Assembly: GCA_034687125.1 (NCBI GenBank)
Contig: JAQGBZ010000208.1
Location: forward strand, 1-64,000
Reading direction: 5' to 3'
Source of the DNA: Neelides folsomi
Taxonomy: Eukaryota; Arthropoda; Collembola; Neelipleona; Neelidae
Length of the DNA stretch: 64,000 nucleotides
Shown: in pieces, positions 62,701 to 64,000 of the stretch
How positions within the stretch are numbered: the stretch's first letter is position 1
Layout: each line of letters begins with the position of its first letter
Program-made: the position numbers and the translations under genes
Notes under the pieces: generated by a model
What the model was told of the DNA's origin: nothing
Database searches by the model: none
The model's input: only the letters and a program-made list of their open reading frames with translations

Positions 62701-62765
62701 GGTTCGAGTTGGTGGCGGTTGGGTAGCTCTCGACGAATTTCTTGTCAAAAATGACCCATGCCGAG
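5699..62765 (+). CDS. shot: Spectraplakin (short stop / MACF1 / dystonin family), 3' end outside window
   Basis: Giant cytolinker joining actin filaments to microtubules; in flies it acts in neurons, muscle-tendon junctions and epithelia. The span covers 36 coding exons on the path used here: 5699-5795, 12384-12445, 18840-18929, 19180-19257, 19362-19454, 29040-29203, 29424-29539, 33003-33106, 33197-33412, 34005-34384, 34481-34808, 34950-35189, 35475-36399, 36499-37138, 37260-37410, 37604-37687, 38440-38655, 38775-38863, 38947-39511, 39581-45655, 46608-46754, 47778-48001, 48115-48307, 48418-49488, 49681-53661, 53992-56003, 56908-58693, 59905-60198, 60340-60498, 60641-60780, 60879-60932, 61444-61509, 61796-61967, 62052-62169, 62244-62470, 62648-62765. 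Phases agree throughout, giving about 7,158 residues: CH1-CH2, plakin domain with SH3, plakin repeats, spectrin rod, EF-hands, GAS2. Three other first exons are listed separately. The C-terminal tail is missing because the window ends. Confidence 0.93.
5796..9819. other. shot: Intron between the two upstream first exons
   Basis: Mostly AT-rich, with no recognisable coding exon. Noted: a local set of inverted and direct copies of TGAGTGAGGTGA/ACTCACC at about 8665-8730, and a G+C-rich island at about 9200-9480 just before the second first exon, the likely promoter region of that isoform. Confidence 0.5.
9200..9480 (+). promoter_or_regulatory. shot: G+C-rich island upstream of first exon 2
   Basis: About 280 bases with marked G+C enrichment (GGCCGGATAAGG, GGCGGGCCGCCG, CTCGGCCTCTGCCTCGG) inside an AT-rich region, ending some 340 bases before the ATG at 9820. 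Spurious frames on both strands overlap it. The position suggests a promoter or 5' UTR for the second isoform class; no TATA or Inr element could be assigned. Confidence 0.35.
9820..9937 (+). CDS. shot: shot alternative first coding exon 2 ([15 protein letters not shown]... type)
   Basis: It encodes 39 residues starting [18 protein letters not shown] and ending EESLSKFK, resembling the insect Shot N-terminus with [13 protein letters not shown]. The donor TTCAAAG|GTTGGT leaves phase 1, identical to the 5699 exon, so both join exon 12384 to give ..DERDAIQKK. The frame is open upstream to 9793 without another credible ATG, supporting ATG 9820. Confidence 0.9.
9938..12383. other. shot: Intron before the shared CH1 exon
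   Basis: No conserved coding exon recognised. A G+C-richer patch at about 11160-11210 ends with the good donor-like GAGTTCAG|GTGAGG (11209) and might be a non-coding leader exon. The rest is AT-rich. Confidence 0.45.
12384..12445 (+). CDS. shot: shot exon: CH1 start (actin-binding domain)
   Basis: Shared by both upstream first exons. It reads (D)[20 protein letters not shown], the conserved opening helix of the first calponin-homology domain. Acceptor TTTACAG, donor ACGAAG|GTAAAT, ending in phase 0. Confidence 0.95.
12446..18839. other. shot: 6.4 kb intron within CH1
   Basis: Long AT-rich intron. It contains a GT run near 13127-13142, a GA run at 15380-15401, a palindromic ATGTATGTACC repeat at about 16055-16115, and a small Kozak-preceded ORF at 16708 (see findings). 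No family-recognisable exon and no RNA gene seen. Confidence 0.5.
15380..15401. repeat. (GA)n microsatellite
   Basis: Ten or eleven GA units in a row, flanked by imperfect GGAGATAAT repeats on the left. Confidence 0.9.
18840..18929 (+). CDS. shot: shot exon: CH1 middle
   Basis: Thirty codons, phase 0 to 0. They encode [30 protein letters not shown], the central helices of CH1 with the conserved DLFEDLRDG signature that contributes to actin binding. Acceptor TTTTAG, donor CTC|GTAAGC. Confidence 0.95.
19020..19130. repeat. Degenerate AATGATG-rich tandem repeat in intron
   Basis: Repeated variants of AATGATGTTAATG and GATAATGTAATGA fill the intron between two CH1 exons. Simple-sequence origin likely. 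Confidence 0.6.
19180..19257 (+). CDS. shot: shot exon: CH1
   Basis: Twenty-six codons, phase 0 to 0, encoding [16 protein letters not shown] and [10 protein letters not shown]. This matches the PREKGxMRFHxLQNVQxALDFL core of spectraplakin CH1. Confidence 0.95.
19362..19454 (+). CDS. shot: shot exon: CH1 end
   Basis: Thirty-one codons, phase 0 to 0: [17 protein letters not shown] then [14 protein letters not shown], the C-terminal CH1 helices. The exon ends exactly at the CH1/CH2 boundary, which lets alternative starts downstream remove CH1 cleanly. Confidence 0.95.
19455..22532. other. shot: First part of the CH1-CH2 intron
   Basis: AT-rich, no coding exon recognised. It presumably includes the promoter of the 22533 start exon, but no defined element was found. 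Confidence 0.5.
22533..22868 (+). CDS. shot: Candidate shot alternative first exon 3 (CH2-only isoform)
   Basis: An open frame of exactly 112 codons starts [17 protein letters not shown] and ends SASDGR at AGA|GTGAGA, in phase 0. It splices in frame to exon 29040 (ISDIVVG..), giving a protein with CH2 but no CH1. It is basic and serine-rich in its first half, with a KEEEK-type charged stretch and a short G/A/I-rich segment ([14 protein letters not shown]). Drosophila Shot is known to have isoforms lacking CH1 made from internal promoters. I do not recognise the peptide itself; the evidence is ORF length, phase and location. ATG 22545 is an alternative start. Confidence 0.62.
23652..23700. repeat. 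Direct repeat of TTAAAAGTACTTAAAGTTAA
   Basis: Two adjacent copies separated by about 27 bases start to start, nearly identical. Non-coding. Confidence 0.8.
24740..24850 (+). promoter_or_regulatory. shot: G+C-rich island before first exon 4
   Basis: A compact G+C-rich patch (GTCGAGCCCTTCGGCTCTTC, GGGGGCCGACGGGG) lies about 390 bases before ATG 25232 in otherwise AT-rich intron. Its placement mirrors the island before exon 9820 and suggests an internal promoter or leader. Not proven. Confidence 0.35.
25232..25744 (+). CDS. shot: Candidate shot alternative first exon 4 (CH2-only isoform)
   Basis: A frame of exactly 171 codons begins [20 protein letters not shown] and ends at TCTAAGAAG|GTATTT in phase 0, compatible with exon 29040. 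The peptide is hydrophilic, rich in Arg, Ser, Thr and Glu, with [20 protein letters not shown] and an acidic DDDDEMDDG stretch. Base composition is more G+C-rich than the flanks, as in other exons of the gene. The frame stays open upstream to 25202 but without an ATG. Function is inferred: an isoform-specific N-terminus placed before CH2. I do not recognise a domain. Confidence 0.68.
25745..29039. other. shot: Last part of the CH1-CH2 intron
   Basis: AT-rich, no coding exon found. It contains a strong 24-bp-arm hairpin at 28571-28627, listed separately. Confidence 0.5.
28571..28627. repeat. Strong inverted repeat (24-bp arms, 9-base loop)
   Basis: The left arm 28571-28594 and right arm 28604-28627 are reverse complements with one mismatch; the inner 17 bases (AATAGAAACTTTCTGAA) match perfectly. 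It lies in the CH1-CH2 intron about 410 bases before the CH2 exon. Confidence 0.9.
29040..29203 (+). CDS. shot: shot exon: CH2 start
   Basis: It encodes [55 protein letters not shown], the first half of CH2 with the invariant SWxDGLAFxALIHxxRP core. It starts in phase 0, shared by the CH1 exon and the two internal start exons, and ends in phase 2 (AG|G). Confidence 0.96.
29424..29539 (+). CDS. shot: shot exon: CH2 middle
   Basis: It encodes (R)[37 protein letters not shown], continuing CH2. Phase 2 in, phase 1 out at CTGAAG|GTAAAT. Confidence 0.95.
29540..33002. other. shot: 3.5 kb intron in CH2
   Basis: AT-rich with no recognised coding exon. It holds a perfect small palindrome TAAGGAATATATA/TATATATTCCTTA at about 32538-32567. 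Confidence 0.5.
33003..33106 (+). CDS. shot: shot exon: CH2 end
   Basis: It encodes (D)[17 protein letters not shown] and [17 protein letters not shown], matching the DVDxxxPDEKSxITYVSSxYDxFP end of spectraplakin CH2. It ends in phase 0 at ACT|GTAAGT. Confidence 0.95.
33197..33412 (+). CDS. shot: shot exon: start of plakin domain
   Basis: Seventy-two codons, phase 0 to 0, beginning [19 protein letters not shown] and including [20 protein letters not shown]. It corresponds to the first spectrin-like helices after the actin-binding domain in Shot (a W..E..T.YLQER.FP.TLIEMK.L pattern). Confidence 0.9.
34005..34384 (+). CDS. shot: shot exon: plakin domain
   Basis: It encodes [20 protein letters not shown].. 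then a charged coiled-coil helix with [16 protein letters not shown] and the conserved [11 protein letters not shown], matching Shot RIERLHPVDAK. It ends in phase 2 at AAAAT|GTAAAT. Confidence 0.92.
34481..34808 (+). CDS. shot: shot exon: plakin domain
   Basis: It completes Met, then reads [20 protein letters not shown], later [39 protein letters not shown], matching the fly ..ADYGSDLPSVKEELDRQQHEHK region. The donor AAG|GTTCAA is non-consensus at +5/+6 but the frame and homology support it. Phase 0 out. Confidence 0.9.
34950..35189 (+). CDS. shot: shot exon: plakin domain
   Basis: Eighty codons, phase 0 to 0: [20 protein letters not shown] then [15 protein letters not shown] and [20 protein letters not shown], matching Shot FSGDELALY..L and LQWLNEKEQVEITRDWADK. 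Confidence 0.93.
35475..36399 (+). CDS. shot: shot exon: plakin domain with SH3
   Basis: The 308-codon exon begins [20 protein letters not shown] and contains [20 protein letters not shown], then the SH3-like fold of plakins ([20 protein letters not shown] through [13 protein letters not shown]), then [20 protein letters not shown] and [20 protein letters not shown], all highly conserved in Shot. Phase 0 in, phase 1 out. Confidence 0.96.
36499..37138 (+). CDS. shot: shot exon: plakin domain, late spectrin-like repeats
   Basis: It reads (K)[18 protein letters not shown].. and [20 protein letters not shown], followed by spectrin-type helices with [20 protein letters not shown] and a closing [16 protein letters not shown]. 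Phase 1 in, phase 2 out (GAAAG|GTTTAA). Less conserved than the exon before. Confidence 0.88.
37260..37410 (+). CDS. shot: shot exon: end of plakin domain
   Basis: It encodes (R)[36 protein letters not shown], a spectrin-like helix. Phase 2 in, phase 0 out at CATATG|GTAAAT. Confidence 0.85.
37604..37687 (+). CDS. shot: shot exon: linker helix
   Basis: Twenty-eight codons, phase 0 to 0: [28 protein letters not shown]. Fits the spectrin-like segment of fly Shot ending GGRLIREAK. The donor is CGG|GTGATT. Confidence 0.82.
37688..38439. other. shot: Intron of about 750 bases
   Basis: AT-rich, nothing coding seen. The 3' end (GGGTTGGGGGGATCAG) lacks a pyrimidine tract, so the acceptor of the next exon is unusual. 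Confidence 0.5.
38440..38655 (+). CDS. shot: shot exon: linker between plakin domain and plakin repeats
   Basis: Seventy-two codons, phase 0 to 0: [20 protein letters not shown], later [20 protein letters not shown], matching the fly segment IYDSK..LKYxxLIDSIQxRL. The start is placed by homology and frame because the acceptor is weak. Confidence 0.82.
38775..38863 (+). CDS. shot: shot exon: linker leading into plakin repeats
   Basis: It encodes [20 protein letters not shown] then PLRESTSPL. Phase 0 in, phase 2 out. Because its phase pairs only with the plakin-repeat exon, it probably belongs to the same optional block. Confidence 0.82.
38947..39511 (+). CDS. shot: shot exon: plakin repeats, first part
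   Basis: It starts (R)[32 protein letters not shown], then enters plectin-type repeats with [20 protein letters not shown] and [14 protein letters not shown]. It ends at TTAAAG|GTAAGG if the 69-bp intron is spliced; read through, the frame stays open into 39581. Confidence 0.88.
39512..39580 (+). other. shot: 69-bp in-frame intron inside the plakin-repeat exon
   Basis: The segment begins GTAAGG and ends in a pyrimidine-rich TCTTTCTCTACTACAG. It is 69 bases (23 codons) with no stop. Its translation ([20 protein letters not shown]..) breaks the repeat pattern, which resumes on both sides. Best read as a minimal intron whose retention would be translatable. Confidence 0.75.
39581..45655 (+). 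CDS. shot: shot giant exon: plakin (plectin) repeat array
   Basis: 2,025 codons of plectin-type repeats, built on D-P-x-x-G-x-x-(S/T)-L-x-E-A-x-x-x-G-(L/I/V)-(L/I/V)-D/N-P. By eye there are about 70 occurrences of the S/T-L-x-x-A-x-x-x-G helix motif across this and the preceding exon. In vertebrate plakins these modules bind intermediate filaments; insects lack cytoplasmic ones, and the fly role of this exon is isoform-restricted. Two deviations: a Ser/Glu/Thr-rich insert at about 41545-41790, and a hydrophobic segment [20 protein letters not shown] at about 42838-42900. It ends at GCGAGG|GTAAGA in phase 0. Confidence 0.95.
45656..46607. other. shot: Intron between plakin repeats and rod
   Basis: The repeat frame stays open for about 120 bases past the donor to a stop near 45776, which could be a short read-through C-terminus but looks like intron. 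The rest is AT-rich with no exon recognised. Confidence 0.5.
46608..46754 (+). CDS. shot: shot exon: first rod spectrin repeat
   Basis: Forty-nine codons, phase 0 to 0: [32 protein letters not shown], a spectrin helix A with its conserved Trp. The phase also allows direct joining from 38655 if the plakin-repeat block is skipped. Confidence 0.88.
47537..47614. mobile_element. MITE-like palindrome, copy 1
   Basis: 78 bp with ends TACAGGGTGCGCCATAA and TTATGACGCACCCTGTA, reverse complements with one mismatch. The interior is T-rich then A-rich. If the outer TA is the target duplication, the inverted repeat starts CAGGGTG, which suggests a Tc1/mariner-type non-autonomous element. Confidence 0.8.
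47645..47745. repeat. CCCGGGAACG-type repeat island, copy 1
   Basis: Clustered palindromic units GGGAACGTTCCCGGGAA, CTCCCGGGAAGGTTCCC and GGGCGTTCCCG end in GAGTGGCAA. The same ordered units occur in opposite orientation at about 58968-59145. G+C-rich against an AT-rich intron. Confidence 0.75.
47778..48001 (+). CDS. shot: shot exon: spectrin repeat
   Basis: It encodes [40 protein letters not shown], ..[19 protein letters not shown]. Phase 0 in, phase 2 out (TACAA|GTAAAA). The codon completed with the next exon is Lys. Confidence 0.88.
48115..48307 (+). CDS. shot: shot exon: spectrin repeat
   Basis: It reads (K)[19 protein letters not shown], later [20 protein letters not shown], a typical spectrin helix A with W followed by helix B. 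Phase 2 in, phase 0 out. Confidence 0.88.
48418..49488 (+). CDS. shot: shot exon: spectrin repeats
   Basis: 357 codons, phase 0 to 0, about three spectrin repeats. Helix-A tryptophans appear in [35 protein letters not shown] and [16 protein letters not shown], spaced about one repeat apart. It ends [16 protein letters not shown]. Confidence 0.93.
49512..49595. mobile_element. MITE-like palindrome, copy 2
   Basis: 84 bp filling nearly half of a short intron. Ends TACAGGGTGGGCCATTA and TTATGACCCACCCTGTA; interior TCTTTTTTT then AAAAAAGAAAGCAAC. Same family as 47537. Confidence 0.82.
49681..53661 (+). CDS. shot: shot large rod exon: spectrin repeats
   Basis: 1,327 codons, phase 0 to 0, about a dozen spectrin repeats with regularly spaced helix-A tryptophans ([113 protein letters not shown]). 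A 60-residue Ser/Pro-rich basic segment at about 49969-50156 interrupts the coiled-coil pattern early in the exon. The rod acts as an extended spacer in Shot and carries partner-binding sites. Confidence 0.95.
53728..53808. mobile_element. MITE-like palindrome, copy 3
   Basis: 81 bp with ends TACAGGATGGACCACAAG and CTTATGGCCCACCCTGTA, diverged from the other copies on the left arm. The interior has the same CTTTTTT/AAAAAAGAAAAGCAAC layout. Confidence 0.78.
53805..53853. repeat. Perfect 15-bp inverted repeat between two MITEs
   Basis: Arms 53805-53819 (TGTAGTGTTCTTTTT) and 53839-53853 match exactly as reverse complements. The left arm shares TGTA with the end of MITE copy 3. Confidence 0.88.
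53868..53916. mobile_element. MITE-like palindrome, copy 4 (short form)
   Basis: 49 bp: TACAGGGTGGGCCATAT, a short T-rich middle, then ATATGGCGCACCCTGTA. It lacks the A-rich interior seen in the other copies, so it is an internally deleted form. Confidence 0.78.
53992..56003 (+). CDS. shot: shot rod exon: spectrin repeats
   Basis: 670 codons plus two bases: [20 protein letters not shown].. then about six spectrin repeats with markers [38 protein letters not shown] and [19 protein letters not shown]. Phase 0 in, phase 2 out at AATAG|GTACGT. Confidence 0.94.
56004..56907. other. shot: Intron of about 900 bases
   Basis: AT-rich with MITE copy 5 (56193-56272). No other exon recognised. Confidence 0.55.
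56193..56272. mobile_element. MITE-like palindrome, copy 5
   Basis: 80 bp with eroded tips (TACAAAATG, CACTTTGTA) but strong inner arms GTGGGCCATAAGTTGCTTT and AAAGCAACTTATGGTCCAC, one mismatch apart. Confidence 0.8.
56908..58693 (+). CDS. shot: shot rod exon: spectrin repeats
   Basis: It completes Arg and reads [20 protein letters not shown], then about five to six spectrin repeats, e.g. [95 protein letters not shown]. Phase 2 in, phase 0 out at AAAGAG|GTATGC. Confidence 0.94.
58820..59835. repeat. Composite repeat insertion, about 1 kb
   Basis: Near both ends lie matching direct copies TTATTCCTCGCTAT[G/C]CCCGGA (58888-58908 and 59803-59823), with related CGAGCCAAAGT / GTGCTAAAGTGC and GGAATAAG motifs. 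The interior holds the CCCGGGAACG-type island. Class not identified; no coding capacity seen. Confidence 0.6.
58968..59145. repeat. CCCGGGAACG-type repeat island, copy 2
   Basis: At least six clustered palindromic units such as GGGAGCGTTCCCGGGAAGG, GAACGTTCCCGGGAACG and GTGTTCCCGGGAACGCTCCC. Its left part (from GCCACTCC to CCATGCC) is the reverse-complement counterpart of the island at 47645-47745. Confidence 0.78.
59905..60198 (+). CDS. shot: shot exon: spectrin repeat
   Basis: Ninety-eight codons, phase 0 to 0: [39 protein letters not shown].., ending [15 protein letters not shown]. One near-complete spectrin repeat late in the rod. Confidence 0.93.
60340..60498 (+). CDS. shot: shot exon: last spectrin repeat
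   Basis: Fifty-three codons, phase 0 to 0: [53 protein letters not shown]. The final rod repeat begins here. The donor AAG|GTTCGT is atypical. Confidence 0.92.
60641..60780 (+). CDS. shot: shot exon: end of rod and linker
   Basis: [20 protein letters not shown] (the conserved HKEFMExxxKRQxEVDxVxK end of the rod), then a basic linker [26 protein letters not shown]. Phase 0 in, phase 2 out. Confidence 0.9.
60879..60932 (+). CDS. shot: shot cassette exon, 54 nt
   Basis: It encodes (G)[18 protein letters not shown]. Phase 2 in and out, so it can be skipped without changing frame. Acceptor CTCTAG, donor TTAG|GTTTGA. Confidence 0.75.
60933..61443. other. shot: Intron between the two small cassette exons
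   Basis: Pyrimidine-rich toward its 3' end; no further exon recognised. Confidence 0.5.
61444..61509 (+). CDS. shot: shot cassette exon, 66 nt
   Basis: It encodes (S)[22 protein letters not shown], basic with a proline-directed TP site. Phase 2 in and out, a second frame-neutral cassette in the linker before the EF-hands. Confidence 0.78.
61796..61967 (+). CDS. shot: shot exon: helix before EF-hands
   Basis: It encodes (S)[57 protein letters not shown], nearly identical in pattern to Shot/MACF1 ([20 protein letters not shown]..NFxWDxWRKR). Phase 2 in, phase 0 out. Confidence 0.96.
62052..62169 (+). CDS. shot: shot exon: EF-hand 1
   Basis: [20 protein letters not shown] followed by the loop [12 protein letters not shown], a canonical 12-residue EF-hand loop with D1, N3, N5, G6, I8 and E12, so likely calcium-binding. 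Phase 0 in, phase 1 out. Confidence 0.96.
62244..62470 (+). CDS. shot: shot exon: EF-hand 2 and start of GAS2 domain
   Basis: (K)[38 protein letters not shown], then the GAS2-related domain start [20 protein letters not shown]. The second EF loop ([11 protein letters not shown]) is one residue shorter than the usual twelve, so calcium binding there is doubtful. The GAS2 domain binds and stabilises microtubules. Confidence 0.96.
62648..62765 (+). CDS. shot: shot exon: GAS2 domain, last exon in window
   Basis: [39 protein letters not shown], the strongly conserved GAS2 core. It ends in phase 1 at CCGAG|GTAAGG; the C-terminal tail, where the family carries EB1-binding SxIP motifs, lies beyond the window. 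Confidence 0.96.
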
Positions 62766-64000
62766 GTAAGGATCTTATTGACTTTCATATTTAAGTAAAT
62801 TCTTTGAACGAAGATGATGGGAAATGGAATTTGAGGGAATCCACTTTACCATACTTTCACATCTTCATATTATACGCCATATACATTATACATGTATTCA
62901 TTTTCTTATACGATTTTCGTATCATCACCATGATGGGAAAATCAATAAGAATTCTTATAAAGGCATCATCATTACATGAGTTCTAGGAAAATAGTTATAT
63001 TACATAATATACAGATAGACCTCAATGTTCATCCATATCAAAATCTATTTTTTATTTTTTATTGTATTTCAATATGATGGAGAAATATGGAAAGCTGAAA
63101 TCTAAAAGGGATAACAAAAATGTATTTTTTGTTCAAGAGATGTGAATTGTGGGATGTGGAACGTTCATTCAAATTTTTCAAATGCTGTCCTACTAATTTT
63201 GAGTTTCTTATGTAAATATTGTTATTCAGATGTGGAAAGCTTTTCCAACTTCGAGACGGTTTCAATTTTTTTTCTCATCATGCATTAAAACCCACTTTAT
63301 TGTGCATTCATTCATGCCATATAGTTTAAAGTAAATAAGATACTTTAAGTCTGGCCCAAATTTTGAATGGCTTATGTAAATTAAGAATCTGAACAATTTT
63401 ATTTTGAAAAGCCAATAAAGAATAGGATATTGAGCATTATGCATTTTTAATAATACAAAAATGTTCAATACATTCATTATTCACTATATAAAATTTTGAC
63501 ATAATTTCCAATTTCAAACTTATGTAATGTTAGGATAGGTTAGGATAGGAAGAACCATTTACGTCTTTAGGAATAGTTTAAATCTTTTCACGTCAAAATT
63601 GTGTTTTAATGATTGGGAATGTTATGTATTTACCTTTACTTTGACTAGATAAAGGAAGAAGTCTTCAGAAGTTGTTCAGTTTCTTTGATCTTTCTTAAAT
63701 GAAAGTTGAAGGAATCTGAGAAGTGAGAACGAACTTGTTAACAACAAAATCTAAATGCTAAACATGAATTTTAATAGGAATAGGAATGAAAGGAATAAGT
63801 TTGTATTAATACACATTGAATGTCACTTTCTCAACTTTTGTCCCTCGTTACCGACTTCATTAATTACATACTTCCTGGAAATCCATGAATTTGTTTGTTC
63901 AACCAAAATAATCATTTTATACATGGCATAGCTTTAATAAAGGCAACTCCAACACGGTTTATAAACGACATTGAAAGGGAATTGATTTTAAGCACAAATT
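62766..64000. other. shot: Intron after the GAS2 exon, to the window end
   Basis: AT-rich with no exon recognised. The next shot exon must start in phase 1 and lies to the right. Confidence 0.55.

Overview
The window is animal nuclear DNA, most probably from an arthropod. It is AT-rich, split into many exons, and almost wholly occupied by one giant plus-strand gene, a spectraplakin orthologous to Drosophila short stop (shot/kakapo) and vertebrate MACF1/dystonin. Two N-terminal exons closely match what I recall of insect Shot first exons, and the upstream neighbour is a divergent ionotropic receptor of the arthropod chemoreceptor type. An arthropod is therefore well supported. A springtail or another hexapod with a large receptor repertoire would fit, but the sequence alone does not settle the species.

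Layout: (1) 687-2552, an intron-poor ionotropic-receptor-like gene. (2) About 2.9-12.4 kb, the 5' region of shot, with two alternative coding first exons (5699-5795 and 9820-9937) that both splice in phase 1 to 12384. (3) 12.4-33.1 kb, the actin-binding CH1 and CH2 exons, spread over long introns. The 9.6 kb intron between CH1 and CH2 holds two further candidate first exons (22533-22868 and 25232-25744), both ending in phase 0, which would yield proteins with CH2 only. (4) 33.2-38.9 kb, the plakin domain with its embedded SH3. (5) 38.9-45.7 kb, a giant exon of plakin (plectin-type) repeats broken only by a 69-bp in-frame intron. (6) 46.6-60.8 kb, the spectrin-repeat rod, about 3,290 residues. 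(7) 60.9-62.8 kb, two short cassette exons, the EF-hand pair and the GAS2-related microtubule-binding domain. The gene runs off the right edge; its C-terminal tail is not in the window.

I joined exons by reading frame, splice-site dinucleotides and protein continuity. The full-length model from 5699 has 36 coding exons and 21,475 coding bases, about 7,158 residues, with all phases consistent. Functionally it is one cytolinker: CH domains bind F-actin, the plakin and spectrin regions give partner binding and length, and EF-hand/GAS2 bind microtubules. The alternative first exons would tune actin binding, and the plakin-repeat block is a phase 0-0 cassette that could be included or skipped.

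Repeats: five short palindromic MITE-like elements with CAGGGTG-type ends flanked by TA, all in rod introns; two opposite-orientation islands of a CCCGGGAACG-rich repeat; a composite insertion of about 1 kb in the 58.7-59.9 kb intron; and several strong hairpins and simple repeats. I saw no tRNA or rRNA genes, no CRISPR and no prokaryotic-style operon.
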